DNA of 51,727 nt from positions 1 through 51,727 of the forward strand of contig JAKURM010000004.1 of the NCBI GenBank assembly GCA_022449945.1. Reading direction: 5' to 3'. Under the pieces are notes generated by a model, which saw only the letters and a program-made list of their open reading frames with translations, was not told where the DNA came from and did no database searches. The translations under genes were made by a program, and so were the position numbers. Shown piece by piece: positions 8,491 to 15,968 of the stretch (position 1 is its first letter; the number at the start of each line of letters is the position of its first letter). The stretch comes from Candidatus Thalassarchaeum sp. (GTDB lineage: Archaea; Thermoplasmatota; Poseidoniia; Poseidoniales; Thalassarchaeaceae).

Positions 8491-9363
8491 TCAATGTGGC
8501 TCCGCAATTCCTTGTACCCAAACGATGAAGAGGTGGGCCAGAATAAGGGCCGTTACTATCACCGGTAGAACGAATACATGCAAGAAGTACATCCTAACCA
8601 CAGTCTGTCCCGTGAGAACGGTATCCCCAAAAAGTGCGTTAGCCATCCATTCCCCTATCAAGGGCGTGGCATTAGCCATGTTTATTCCAATCGTGGCCGC
8701 GCCAAACGCCAGACTATCCCATGGAAGTAGATAACCGGAGTAACCGAAAAAGATGGTGAAGAACATCAAAGCCACTCCAATTAGCCAGTTTAGCTCCCTG
8801 GGGTTCCTGTAAGCACCAGTGAAGTAAACCCTGCACATGTGTAGGAATACAGCTGCTACCATGAAGTGAGTAGTCCAGTGGTGAATTGAACGGATTATGT
8901 ATCCGAATGGTAACTCTAGCATAATGAATTCCATTGATGCGTATGCAGGAGTCGGGTCAGAGCTTAGGTCTCCCCCTGGGACATAGTAGAAGCCAAGAAT
9001 CGTCCCAGAAATTACCAGGATAATGAATGCTAGGAATGAGATCCCACCTAAGCAGTACAATGGATACCAATACCAAATAATCCTTAGTTTATACTTCTCA
9101 GCATGAGTTAGTGGCATTTGCCTGTGCATACTGTGGTAAGAATCCCGGCTCATGCCCCAATAGTCCTGGATCCGAAATCTAGTATCAAGCCAAGAGAATG
9201 CCCATAGGAAGGCCTTCTCTGCCAATCCCATACTTCCTGCGTTAGTTTCAACTGCCCTGAGGATATCTTTTCTCGGAATGTCATCCCTCTCCCTCCTTAG
9301 GGTGAATGCAACGATAACCACGACAATTGCTATGAAAATCCAAAGGAACCAGAACTGAATCAT
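8491..9363 (-). CDS. petB: Cytochrome b, N-terminal (b6-type) subunit
   Basis: Four-helix haem b subunit of a bc1/b6f-type quinol oxidoreductase, 290 residues. Haem ligands are His161/His175 in helix B (spacing 14) and His252/His267 in helix D (spacing 15, the b6f-type spacing). Between them lie the RNPRELNW and GYSGYLLPWD landmarks. Cys104 sits in PLYCLGGISF, matching the YCLGGIT context of the b6 cysteine that covalently holds the extra haem c_n, so the same haem is predicted here. An additional hydrophobic helix (residues 3-21) and a charged linker precede the core. The C-terminal half is supplied by the downstream fusion protein, giving a b6/subunit IV split. The symbol is by analogy. Confidence 0.9.
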   Translation of the reverse strand: MIQFWFLWIFIAIVVVIVAFTLRRERDDIPRKDILRAVETNAGSMGLAEKAFLWAFSWLDTRFRIQDYWGMSRDSYHSMHRQMPLTHAEKYKLRIIWYWYPLYCLGGISFLAFIILVISGTILGFYYVPGGDLSSDPTPAYASMEFIMLELPFGYIIRSIHHWTTHFMVAAVFLHMCRVYFTGAYRNPRELNWLIGVALMFFTIFFGYSGYLLPWDSLAFGAATIGINMANATPLIGEWMANALFGDTVLTGQTVVRMYFLHVFVLPVIVTALILAHLFIVWVQGIAEPH

Positions 9364-9372
9364 ATTTTTTAC

Positions 9373-10224
9373 CTACCCACAGAATGTGTACCAATCCTTG
9401 AAATCTGGGAGAGCCTCGATTGCATCGCCATTTACAATGAAGGGAATTAGTGGCATGCCATATGGGGCGGGCCCACCTGTCTTTTTTATTCCAATGAAGT
9501 CGAAGTCTTGTCCATTAGACCTGTTCCGAGCAGTGTTCTTCTCAATTACGGTAGGGTCATATCTACTGGAGTGACAGATACAGAAGAGCTTGTTTCCGCC
9601 CGAGTCAGTTCCACCCGGAAGCCAATTGTCTGCAGTGAAGTCATTGTTCACCAACTGCCATCCAGGTATACAACATAGATGCGGGCACCTGGAGAAAATG
9701 ATGATCATGTTGTCGTGAATTGAAAGCGAGGCAAACTCCTCTTTCTCTTCAATTTCATAACCAGAGCCTACGTATGCTCCGCTGGCCGTAACTCCATCCA
9801 TAAGTTGGAATCTCGGCTCGTTCTCACTCAGGGGCCTGTTCGTATTTTCTTCATGTGGTACGTAGACCGCGACAACAGGTAGTCCGGACCAAAGCCCTGC
9901 AGCAGCGGACATTCCCGTGGACGAATCGGCTGCTTCATCTCTGAATGCCTGCATGGTCATCGGTTGCTTATCCATATTCCCATACCATACTTCAGATCCC
10001 TTGGGTGCGTAGAAGAGTATAGCCTGATCCGAACCTCCCGAACTAGCCTGACCCATTAAAAATGAGGCAAAACCTACACTGCCTAGACTTGCCATGGTAA
10101 TCAGGCCGGCTGCCGTATTGAACGACATCCGCATGAATTCTCTTCGATCAACGAATCCTACGCCCTCTTTTGCCGAATCCTCATTTTCATGCAAAGGCCG
10201 TAGTTTGAATCTCCTAGCCATCAT
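9373..10224 (-). CDS. Rieske [2Fe-2S] protein
   Basis: High-potential iron-sulfur subunit that takes one electron from quinol in bc-type complexes. Cluster motifs are CPHLCC (about residues 180-185) and CICHSS (215-220), giving the Cys/His ligand pairs and the disulfide cysteines, plus one additional Cys next to the first motif. An N-terminal DRREFMRMSF followed by a hydrophobic stretch looks like a twin-arginine signal anchor, so the domain should sit outside the membrane. It is 283 residues, with an insertion between the anchor and the cluster fold. Starts possible are ATG 10224, ATG 10221 or GTG 10227; GAGGTG at 10227-10232 best spaces the ATGs. Its start overlaps the stop of the upstream gene. 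Confidence 0.92.
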   Translation of the reverse strand: MMARRFKLRPLHENEDSAKEGVGFVDRREFMRMSFNTAAGLITMASLGSVGFASFLMGQASSGGSDQAILFYAPKGSEVWYGNMDKQPMTMQAFRDEAADSSTGMSAAAGLWSGLPVVAVYVPHEENTNRPLSENEPRFQLMDGVTASGAYVGSGYEIEEKEEFASLSIHDNMIIIFSRCPHLCCIPGWQLVNNDFTADNWLPGGTDSGGNKLFCICHSSRYDPTVIEKNTARNRSNGQDFDFIGIKKTGGPAPYGMPLIPFIVNGDAIEALPDFKDWYTFCG

Positions 10225-10673
10225 CACACCTCATATTTCTTCCATGCTTCTGGATCATTCCTTGTGATGTACTTGTTTCGCCTATGCTTTACTATGATTA
10301 CATCTGGTAAGACATACTTTAGGTACACGATTCCCATGATAATTAGGGTTAGAAGGGTCATTGCTAGGTTGAATGATAGTAGCTGCTGATCCCAGTGTTT
10401 GAATAGTCCATATGAAAGAGAGCCCGCCCAGAAAAGAGTCCAAAGAATTCCCCATAGTCCAACTAGTACGATCAACCAAGAGTCTCCTGACGGCGAAACG
10501 CTCGCTCTAACAATTGTTCCAGGCTTTGGTGAGTTGAATACACCATGATCAACTGCGGCCGAGTAAGACTCTTCAGAAATAGTGACATCTTCAAGTGCCT
10601 TGCGTGCGTCTTCCACGCTTACTTCTCCTGACTCGACTTGTCGGAGTAGGCGCATTACCACGTCGTCCTTCAT
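10224..10673 (-). CDS. Membrane protein of the cytochrome b operon, two helices
   Basis: 149 residues. An N-terminal cytoplasmic-type segment (MRLLRQVESGEVSVEDARKAL) resembles the short helical SHOCT-like or bacterial-regulator motif 'G-x-I/V-x-x-E-A'. Two hydrophobic helices follow at about residues 66-88 and 98-118, and a basic C-terminal tail ends the protein. GGGGAG lies upstream of the ATG, and the start overlaps the previous stop by 4 nt. The end abuts the Rieske gene with a 1-3 nt overlap, so co-translation with the respiratory subunits is likely. No recognised family; an accessory or assembly subunit is an inference. Confidence 0.65.
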   Translation of the reverse strand: MKDDVVMRLLRQVESGEVSVEDARKALEDVTISEESYSAAVDHGVFNSPKPGTIVRASVSPSGDSWLIVLVGLWGILWTLFWAGSLSYGLFKHWDQQLLSFNLAMTLLTLIIMGIVYLKYVLPDVIIVKHRRNKYITRNDPEAWKKYEV

Positions 10674-11473
10674 AGTTGATCTCCCCTTCTAAGATGCTTT
10701 ATTCTCAGTTTTAGTAGATTACTCCGGCCAACATAATGTCTCGAGAATCCGTACCTGAGAAACAATCCACAGAAGATGATAACAAGCATTACTGCTGCGA
10801 ATCCTAGTAATCCTAGCCAGTGAGCTAGGAGCTCAGCACCCATGTGATGGAGATCTGTGTGCTCTTCCACTGGGGCAGGAGGGTTAATTTCACCATTGCC
10901 GGAGAATATCGTTCTGACCTTGCCGTTATCCGTCCCCTCATCAACACTGGCGGTAAGCCTATTCCACCTGTCTAGGTTTGACGGAGCCATATCGCCATTG
11001 ACAGCATTTCCAGCAACCCAGACAGTCATTGAACCCGATGATTCTTCCGGAGCAGTCCATACAATACTCCACTTCCTGTCAGCCGTGCTGGATCCAGCAT
11101 TGGTGTGCGTTAGGGTGGCCAGGTCACCCTCCCAGTTTTGAACCAGCCCTTCAAAACCATCTCCAGGTGAAAGTTCACCAGAGCTGACTCTCATCGAGAA
11201 TCCCCCAGTGTATGAATCAGCAGATATCTCAGGTCCACCAATCAATTGGATAATTAATTCATATTGCCCCCCAGCCTCGAATTGGTAGGGAAATCCATCT
11301 AAGATCACTGTAACTGAGTTATCCGGACTTTCAGAATGGCACGTGCATCCCGCTAGCGATACATCTCCTTGGTTATTGGCATCGCCACCAACTCCAGTGT
11401 GCAGTGCTTCGCTCGATCCAGCAAATATTGCAATTACAACCAACGTTGCCAAGTACTTTCGATGGGAAATCAT
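10670..11473 (-). CDS. Exported, membrane-anchored Reeler/'choice-of-anchor'-like protein with a CTCH motif, first gene of the respiratory operon
   Basis: 267 residues from ATG 11473, which gives a clean signal peptide (MISHRKYLATLVVIAIFAGS then cleavage near SSEA); a GTG 21 nt upstream would lengthen it. The exported part has GCTCHSES near residues 42-49 and a beta-rich domain with TGGFSMRVSSGELSPGDGF, WSIVWTAPEE and VAGNAVNGD. These resemble bacterial Reeler-like domains that carry a CxxCH just after the signal peptide. Here only one residue separates the two cysteines, so covalent haem c is not assured. A C-terminal helix (about 219-240) and a basic cytoplasmic tail follow. As first gene of the cytochrome b operon it could be an electron acceptor replacing cytochrome c1/f, which is speculative. 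Confidence 0.7.
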   Translation of the reverse strand: MISHRKYLATLVVIAIFAGSSEALHTGVGGDANNQGDVSLAGCTCHSESPDNSVTVILDGFPYQFEAGGQYELIIQLIGGPEISADSYTGGFSMRVSSGELSPGDGFEGLVQNWEGDLATLTHTNAGSSTADRKWSIVWTAPEESSGSMTVWVAGNAVNGDMAPSNLDRWNRLTASVDEGTDNGKVRTIFSGNGEINPPAPVEEHTDLHHMGAELLAHWLGLLGFAAVMLVIIFCGLFLRYGFSRHYVGRSNLLKLRIKHLRRGDQL

Positions 11474-11541
11474 TGTCTGTTTCTCACCTTCCACATCAAA
11501 GTATATTGAGCCACAGAAAAGGGGGATATTAACGTTCCACC

Positions 11542-11560
11542 TCGGCCCCTACGGGGCCGA
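11542..11560. repeat. GC-rich inverted repeat between divergent transcription units
   Basis: Arms TCGGCCCC and GGGGCCGA pair perfectly around a 3-nt TAC loop. It sits about 70 bp upstream of the respiratory operon's first gene and 55 bp upstream of the divergent TPR gene. It may be an operator or an mRNA hairpin for either unit; the sequence does not decide which. Confidence 0.5.
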
Positions 11561-11615
11561 TGATTAGTAGTAATCTCGGAACAACACTCAAACACCGGCG
11601 CACGAGTCCAGTAAC

Positions 11616-11921
11616 ATGACGGGTCCCCAATGGAAGAATGTGTACAACCTGGCCGAAGAGCAAGTTGAAAAATTAGATTTGGCGGAGCAATTGATGGAAA
11701 TGATGCAATTATCTGAAGCCGAGAAGACACTAATTGAGATGTTGGAGGAAAACTCCGAGTGCGTGCCAGTTCTGAATATCCTCGGCCATCTGAATGGAAG
11801 ATATATTTCTGATTTCGAATCGGCCATCGAGTATTATGAAAAGGTGATATCCTTGGAGCCTGACAATGCCTGGGCTCGAGATGAAAGAAGGCGATACAAG
11901 AGATATCTCACCTATGATTAG
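11616..11921 (+). CDS. Small TPR-repeat protein
   Basis: 101 residues made of tetratricopeptide-like helices. The segment AIEYYEKVISLEPDNAWARDERR matches the C-terminal half of a TPR consensus, and AEQLMEMMQLSEAEKTLIEML looks like a preceding degenerate repeat. No signal peptide or membrane helix, so cytoplasmic. It lies 35 bp upstream of the FtsZ-family gene on the same strand. A role as a protein-binding partner is typical of the fold, but the partner is unknown. Confidence 0.7.
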   Translation: MTGPQWKNVYNLAEEQVEKLDLAEQLMEMMQLSEAEKTLIEMLEENSECVPVLNILGHLNGRYISDFESAIEYYEKVISLEPDNAWARDERRRYKRYLTYD

Positions 11922-11956
11922 AACAAGATAATCTAGTAATTTACTGGCCGGGAGCC

Positions 11957-12862
11957 ATGGAAGAAGGAGCCATTGTCATCGTTGGTGTCGGTGGTATAGG
12001 GTGCGCTTGGTCCCAAAGAGCCCACTCACTCTGCCAGGACCTTGCTGAATTATTATTGGTCGATGCGGACGAATCTTCTTTTTCTTCCGATCATGAAGCC
12101 AATTGTCTGCATCTTGATGCAGCCGGCGATGCAAGGGGGGCAGCCGCCCTACCAAATCTCGCTGAACATAGGTTGAAAGAAGGGATGGGCAACATTCAGC
12201 ACTTCCTTGAGAGATCAGAATTGGTCATCATTCTCTCTGCCCTTGGCGGTGGAACGGGTTCGGGTGCCACCTCTGAGATTGCTGCAAGAGCCAGAGAATC
12301 TGGTAGCCTGGTTTTGAGCATCGTCGGACTGCCCTTTGCCGAACAACCTCTAAGGTGCGCAATTGCCGACGTGGCCCTTCCTGAAATCGAGCGGAACTCT
12401 CACCTTTGCATTAGGGTGAGCCTTGAGAGGCTTGCATGGCAGGCGAGATACCGAAACTCAGACTGGAAGATGGGTTCGGAGTGGATAGGCGAACTTATCG
12501 AGGGTTTGGTTACTACATTAGCCCGAGTAGGAAAGATAAATCTTGATCTGATGGATTTGAGAACAGTTATCGATCGACCTGGTAATGCCACTCTACTAGT
12601 TGGCACGGGTTCGACTGAGAACCCATCAGAAGTTGTTCGCATGGCCCGAGAGTCACCCATGTCTGAGATCGGTGTCGATGGAGCAAAGGGTTGCTTGATA
12701 CAGGTTGAGGGCGGTCCTGACATGACTTTGGCACACCTGGATGCAGTTTCAGAAGGTTTTGTCTCTGCACTGGACAGTGACTGCCAGGTAATTCTTGGAG
12801 CCCGGTCAAGTGACGATATGGCCGGAAGCCTAAGACTCGTAGCCGTAGTCAGTGGCCTCTAG
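11957..12862 (+). CDS. FtsZ/tubulin-superfamily GTPase, short divergent form
   Basis: 301 residues. The N-terminal VGVGGIGCAW matches the first nucleotide-binding loop of FtsZ, and GGGTGSG (97-103) is the tubulin/FtsZ signature. NLDLMDLRTV (195-204) matches the T7 catalytic loop NxDxxD, so polymerisation-dependent GTP hydrolysis is plausible. It is shorter than canonical archaeal FtsZ (about 350-390) and has no C-terminal tail with the usual conserved partner-binding peptide. The region after the first loop is also divergent. It may be a secondary FtsZ or CetZ-like cytoskeletal protein rather than the main division protein. GGGAG precedes the ATG. Its end overlaps the convergent membrane protein gene by 4 nt. 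Confidence 0.8.
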   Translation: MEEGAIVIVGVGGIGCAWSQRAHSLCQDLAELLLVDADESSFSSDHEANCLHLDAAGDARGAAALPNLAEHRLKEGMGNIQHFLERSELVIILSALGGGTGSGATSEIAARARESGSLVLSIVGLPFAEQPLRCAIADVALPEIERNSHLCIRVSLERLAWQARYRNSDWKMGSEWIGELIEGLVTTLARVGKINLDLMDLRTVIDRPGNATLLVGTGSTENPSEVVRMARESPMSEIGVDGAKGCLIQVEGGPDMTLAHLDAVSEGFVSALDSDCQVILGARSSDDMAGSLRLVAVVSGL

Positions 12863-14118
12863 TCGATAAGCTCAATCGTATCTTCATCGGGTACTGTTTC
12901 CATCTCTAAACTAATTTCATTATTCTGTGGAACAATTTCCGAGATAGCTGCTTCCTCCATCATTCCATTGCTTCCGTCCGAACCAAATGTTTCAAAATCT
13001 TTAGTCGCATTTACTCTAATTCGAAATACTGCAATTGGTGTGATTCCAACAATTACTAATGCCGTCAGAATGTGACCGAATGCTGTGGTAGTCAATAGGC
13101 TTCCTTTCGAAAGAGCGGACAGAGAAGAAATGCTTCCTGCGTACACATATCCAAAACTAATCCCCCAGAAAACTGCAGACTGCCCCTGGAAAATCTTTAC
13201 GCCTTTCTTACTGTTCTTGTTTGCCATAGACCAGACGGCCAATAGGATTGTAATTGCCATTAGCAATCCTTCCTCAACAATCATTGATGGCGTAACTTCG
13301 TTAGAAAAAAAAGGCATCCTTCTCCATGCACTGAAAACGTGCCAACATGCGGTCAGAGAAAGAAGAAATGCGACCCTATCGGCAATGACCCCGTCGATTT
13401 CAGTCGATTTCCTGGAGGTAGAAGTAATCCTGTCCACTATGCCCATAATTGAACCGATCAATATCAGAAATAGAGCCCATGCTAGATGTTCACTTGTACT
13501 GATATTTGCGTAATCTCCTGCGTCGTAGCCAAACCACCAAATAATCGGGCAGAACAAAACAAGGATAGCAACAATTCTCAGTGCCGAATAACCAAATCCA
13601 ATTCTGCTAGGCCTAATCTTCTTTGAAACTCTAGTGCCATAAGTAGACAATCCGATAGCCAATGTAATCGCTTGGAATATTGACATCAATACGAAAATCA
13701 TTCCAAGTGCAATTGCAATCCTCCCGAGCCATTCTTCTGCTTGAGAAATGGTCACAAATGAGACTATAGCAGAAATGCAAACAATTGGAAACAATGTTGC
13801 AGCACCCTTCTTCCAATACGATTTTCCAATTACCCCCCTGCTCTGGTGATCTACTCTTAGTAGGATGCCACCAATCTTTGATGGCGCGAAAATTGCAGCT
13901 ATGCAATATGACAGTGACAGCGAAAGAAAAATGACGGCACCCCTTTCTTGGATTCCAAATATGTCCACTTTCATCATTACGTAGAGCAGCCCGGTAATTA
14001 TCATCATTGCAAGGAAATGCGGCAGAGTTGAGGGGCTGGCGAATGACTTGAGAAGCCCTGTAACAGACCGTTCATTGCCCCCAATTCCCCCTTCCATGCC
14101 TTCTGGGGGACCCACCAT
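12859..14118 (-). CDS. Polytopic membrane protein of unknown function
   Basis: 419 residues with roughly ten hydrophobic helices between residues 35 and 370, and an acidic C-terminal tail of about 50 residues that should be cytoplasmic. I see no transporter or enzyme motif that I can name. The start ATG is 28 bp from the divergent RNase P protein start, and TTTACCTTAACC in between could serve as promoter for a leaderless transcript. It converges on the FtsZ-family gene with a 4-nt overlap. A cell-envelope role is possible from this context only. Confidence 0.7.
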   Translation of the reverse strand: MVGPPEGMEGGIGGNERSVTGLLKSFASPSTLPHFLAMMIITGLLYVMMKVDIFGIQERGAVIFLSLSLSYCIAAIFAPSKIGGILLRVDHQSRGVIGKSYWKKGAATLFPIVCISAIVSFVTISQAEEWLGRIAIALGMIFVLMSIFQAITLAIGLSTYGTRVSKKIRPSRIGFGYSALRIVAILVLFCPIIWWFGYDAGDYANISTSEHLAWALFLILIGSIMGIVDRITSTSRKSTEIDGVIADRVAFLLSLTACWHVFSAWRRMPFFSNEVTPSMIVEEGLLMAITILLAVWSMANKNSKKGVKIFQGQSAVFWGISFGYVYAGSISSLSALSKGSLLTTTAFGHILTALVIVGITPIAVFRIRVNATKDFETFGSDGSNGMMEEAAISEIVPQNNEISLEMETVPDEDTIELID

Positions 14119-14146
14119 TGGTTAAGGTAAACCCCTTCCCGGTGCC

Positions 14147-14449
14147 ATGGCACGACTTAACAAGTCTGCTCGCGGAAAGCACAGGTGGGTGGGCATCGAG
14201 TCATCATTGCCTTGCTCAATTAAGAATGTGAAGGAAGAACTCAACAATATATCGGGTAAGATACAATGGAAATTACTTGATTTCCATATTTGGGCAGATT
14301 CTGCAACAATGATAGTCAAAGTACCCCTCGAAAGACATCATTTTGCCCTCGACAGAATTAACGAGATTGATGGAAAATCAACAATCACAAGCTCCGGAAA
14401 ACTTCGACTTGTTCGACATAGGATTTCTGAAAAACATAAATTAGAGTAG
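14147..14449 (+). CDS. rnp2: RNase P protein component 2 (Pop5-like)
   Basis: 100 residues. Pop5 helps RNase P RNA fold to remove the 5' leader of pre-tRNAs. The chain follows the family pattern: a basic KHRWVGIES first strand, a helix, KLLDFHIWADSATMIVKVPLERHHFALDRINEI (strand-strand-helix), then a final strand with SGKLRLVRHRI, comparable to the family's SGTIRRLRR. The match is by pattern, and identity is low, so an unrelated small RNA-binding protein is possible. It starts 28 bp from the divergent membrane protein gene and its stop overlaps the end of the convergent methyltransferase-biotin ligase gene by 9 nt. Confidence 0.65.
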   Translation: MARLNKSARGKHRWVGIESSLPCSIKNVKEELNNISGKIQWKLLDFHIWADSATMIVKVPLERHHFALDRINEIDGKSTITSSGKLRLVRHRISEKHKLE

Positions 14450-15793
14450 CCAATTTGTGCCATCCAAGTCGCAAATTTGTGATAATCCATTCCCGCAAAA
14501 GATCTCCATTTCGCCGTCCTTGCTTAGTCCAACGGGCCTCCTTGGGACACCGGCGATTTCCACAATTACTCCTTCTGAAAGAACTCTGGACAGTTTTCTC
14601 CATGAAAGATTTCGGAGCTCTTCCATATTTGGCAATTCAAACCACTCATTGTCTTCTAAGAGGGATGAAACTGCCGTATCAAGGATTCTGAAAACATCCA
14701 TTGCATCAATATCGCCCAACGTTTCCTCCCATCCCCCTCCTGAAATCTCGCCTTCTTCGAACCGGGTCCTGTTGGCTCCAAAACCAATTCTAACATCATC
14801 CGAATCACTCGACTCAATTAGCACCCCCCCAATCTTCCTTCTTTGTTTGGTAATTATGTCATTGGGCCACTTCATCTCAGCGTTTAGGGCATCACTGAGG
14901 ACTGAGCCGATACTTGTTTGTAGAAGGCCGGGGGAAATCGAATTGAATAACTCAGCATCCAGTTTCCATGTACTGGACAAACCATCCTTCATTGAAATCC
15001 ATTTGGTCCCCCTTCTTCCCCTACCATTCCTTTGAGAAAATGATAATACCCTCTGCCACCCTATATTTTCAAGTTTCTTTGCCTCGTCCATCGTGGAATC
15101 GCAAATGTCCAGAATTGTCGGTTTTACTCCCTGGCCGGTCTTCCAAAATCCAATTACTTCTAGACGCTCATTCCCGATTCTTTCGTAAGCAATTGAACGA
15201 GCAGACCACCCCATTTCTTTCCAGACCGAAGGATTACTTTCACTGATCGGATCAGTCCTCATCAGAATCAAAATCAACAAATCCCTCTTCCTTTTTTCGG
15301 AGTCAATTTCTAGGCTTCCGAGAAGCTTCGCCCCCCACCCCCCATTTCCAACATCGTTAAGCGCCACCGCCTCCATCTCCGGAATTTCTGACTCATGCCC
15401 CATCTCTAGATAGGGTATATTCCATACTAAAAGCTCTACATCACTAGGTATTTCCATCCCTTCCCCAATCCCAGACTCATGAACTTCTACTAACGCCGAA
15501 AGTCCGTGATTTTCCACATTCCCCCTCGTTGCTGAGACTGCATATGGATTCACATCACAACTAATCACATTCCAACCAAGGCTGGCAAGCTGCATTGTCA
15601 CTGCACCCGAACCACAACCAATCTCCAATGCTCTGCCATTTCTTTTCTTTAGTTTTGAAATAGCATCACAAAGCAGCAATGTGTCCTCCCTAGGTGGATA
15701 GACCGTCTCAGGAACCACTAGTTCGCATTCGCCGATCCCGATTATTGGAAACTTACATATCTTACTCGGGATTTCAATATGATACGAATCCAA
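14441..15793 (-). CDS. birA: Fusion of HemK/Mtq2-like methyltransferase with biotin-protein ligase
   Basis: 450 residues. The N-terminal part (about 1-220) is a class I methyltransferase: VYPPREDTLLLCDAI like release-factor methyltransferases, the SAM loop EIGCGSG at 57-63, and NIPY at 125-128, a variant of the NPPY motif that binds the target glutamine. The C-terminal part (about 225-450) is a biotin ligase: GRGRRGTKW (257-265), MKWPNDI (307-313) and KIGGVLIE (320-327) match BirA's biotinyl-AMP and lysine sites, without an N-terminal HTH. The start is TTG; no ATG fits. It should biotinylate an acyl-CoA carboxylase carrier, linking it to pccB, and may methylate a translation release factor. 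The symbol refers to the ligase half. Confidence 0.85.
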   Translation of the reverse strand: MDSYHIEIPSKICKFPIIGIGECELVVPETVYPPREDTLLLCDAISKLKKRNGRALEIGCGSGAVTMQLASLGWNVISCDVNPYAVSATRGNVENHGLSALVEVHESGIGEGMEIPSDVELLVWNIPYLEMGHESEIPEMEAVALNDVGNGGWGAKLLGSLEIDSEKRKRDLLILILMRTDPISESNPSVWKEMGWSARSIAYERIGNERLEVIGFWKTGQGVKPTILDICDSTMDEAKKLENIGWQRVLSFSQRNGRGRRGTKWISMKDGLSSTWKLDAELFNSISPGLLQTSIGSVLSDALNAEMKWPNDIITKQRRKIGGVLIESSDSDDVRIGFGANRTRFEEGEISGGGWEETLGDIDAMDVFRILDTAVSSLLEDNEWFELPNMEELRNLSWRKLSRVLSEGVIVEIAGVPRRPVGLSKDGEMEIFCGNGLSQICDLDGTNWLL

Positions 15794-15830
15794 CTAATCA
15801 CCCATATTCCATATTCCCTATTTAGCCGGG

Positions 15831-15846
15831 TTGAAAACCTTTATCC
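15831..15846 (+). promoter_or_regulatory. TATA-like promoter for the possible ncRNA/tRNA-Lys/rpo transcript
   Basis: TTTATC at 15840-15845, preceded by GAAAA, resembles an archaeal BRE/TATA pair. It lies 24-27 nt before the GC-rich structured segment that begins near 15861-15870, the normal distance to a start site. It could drive the RNA, the tRNA and the polymerase operon. Confidence 0.5.
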
Positions 15847-15860
15847 GAATAATCACAGAA

Positions 15861-15968
15861 GGCGGTATGGACGCCTCTCCCGGGGCGATGCGATAGCCGA
15901 GCGCAAGCATGCGAGTCGCAAGGTTTTTGAAGACCCCCTAGGTCGGAGGATAGCCCAGCATTAGCCAT
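15861..15968 (+). ncRNA. Candidate structured non-coding RNA upstream of tRNA-Lys
   Basis: A GC-rich island of about 105 nt with no convincing reading frame. Several nested helices can be drawn: CCTC 15874-15877 with GAGG 15946-15949, GGGG 15882-15885 with CCCC 15934-15937, TGCGA 15889-15893 with TCGCA 15916-15920, and an inner CGCA 15902-15905 with TGCG 15910-15913 around AGCA. A smaller GACC/GGTC hairpin lies at 15933-15944. A TATA-like element stands at the correct distance upstream. It does not look like 5S, SRP, RNase P RNA or a tRNA, and C/D boxes are not evident. It might alternatively be the 5' leader of the tRNA-rpo transcript. Confidence 0.4.

Noticed and set aside
10670-11473. Calling the exported CTCH protein a c-type cytochrome
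   Set aside because: Haem c attachment needs CxxCH; only one residue separates the cysteines here, so the call would overstate the evidence.
15861-15968. 5S rRNA, SRP RNA, RNase P RNA or a C/D box RNA
   Set aside because: Conserved cores (5S loop sequences, SRP GNAR/asymmetric loop, RNase P P4 motifs, RUGAUGA/CUGA boxes) were not found.
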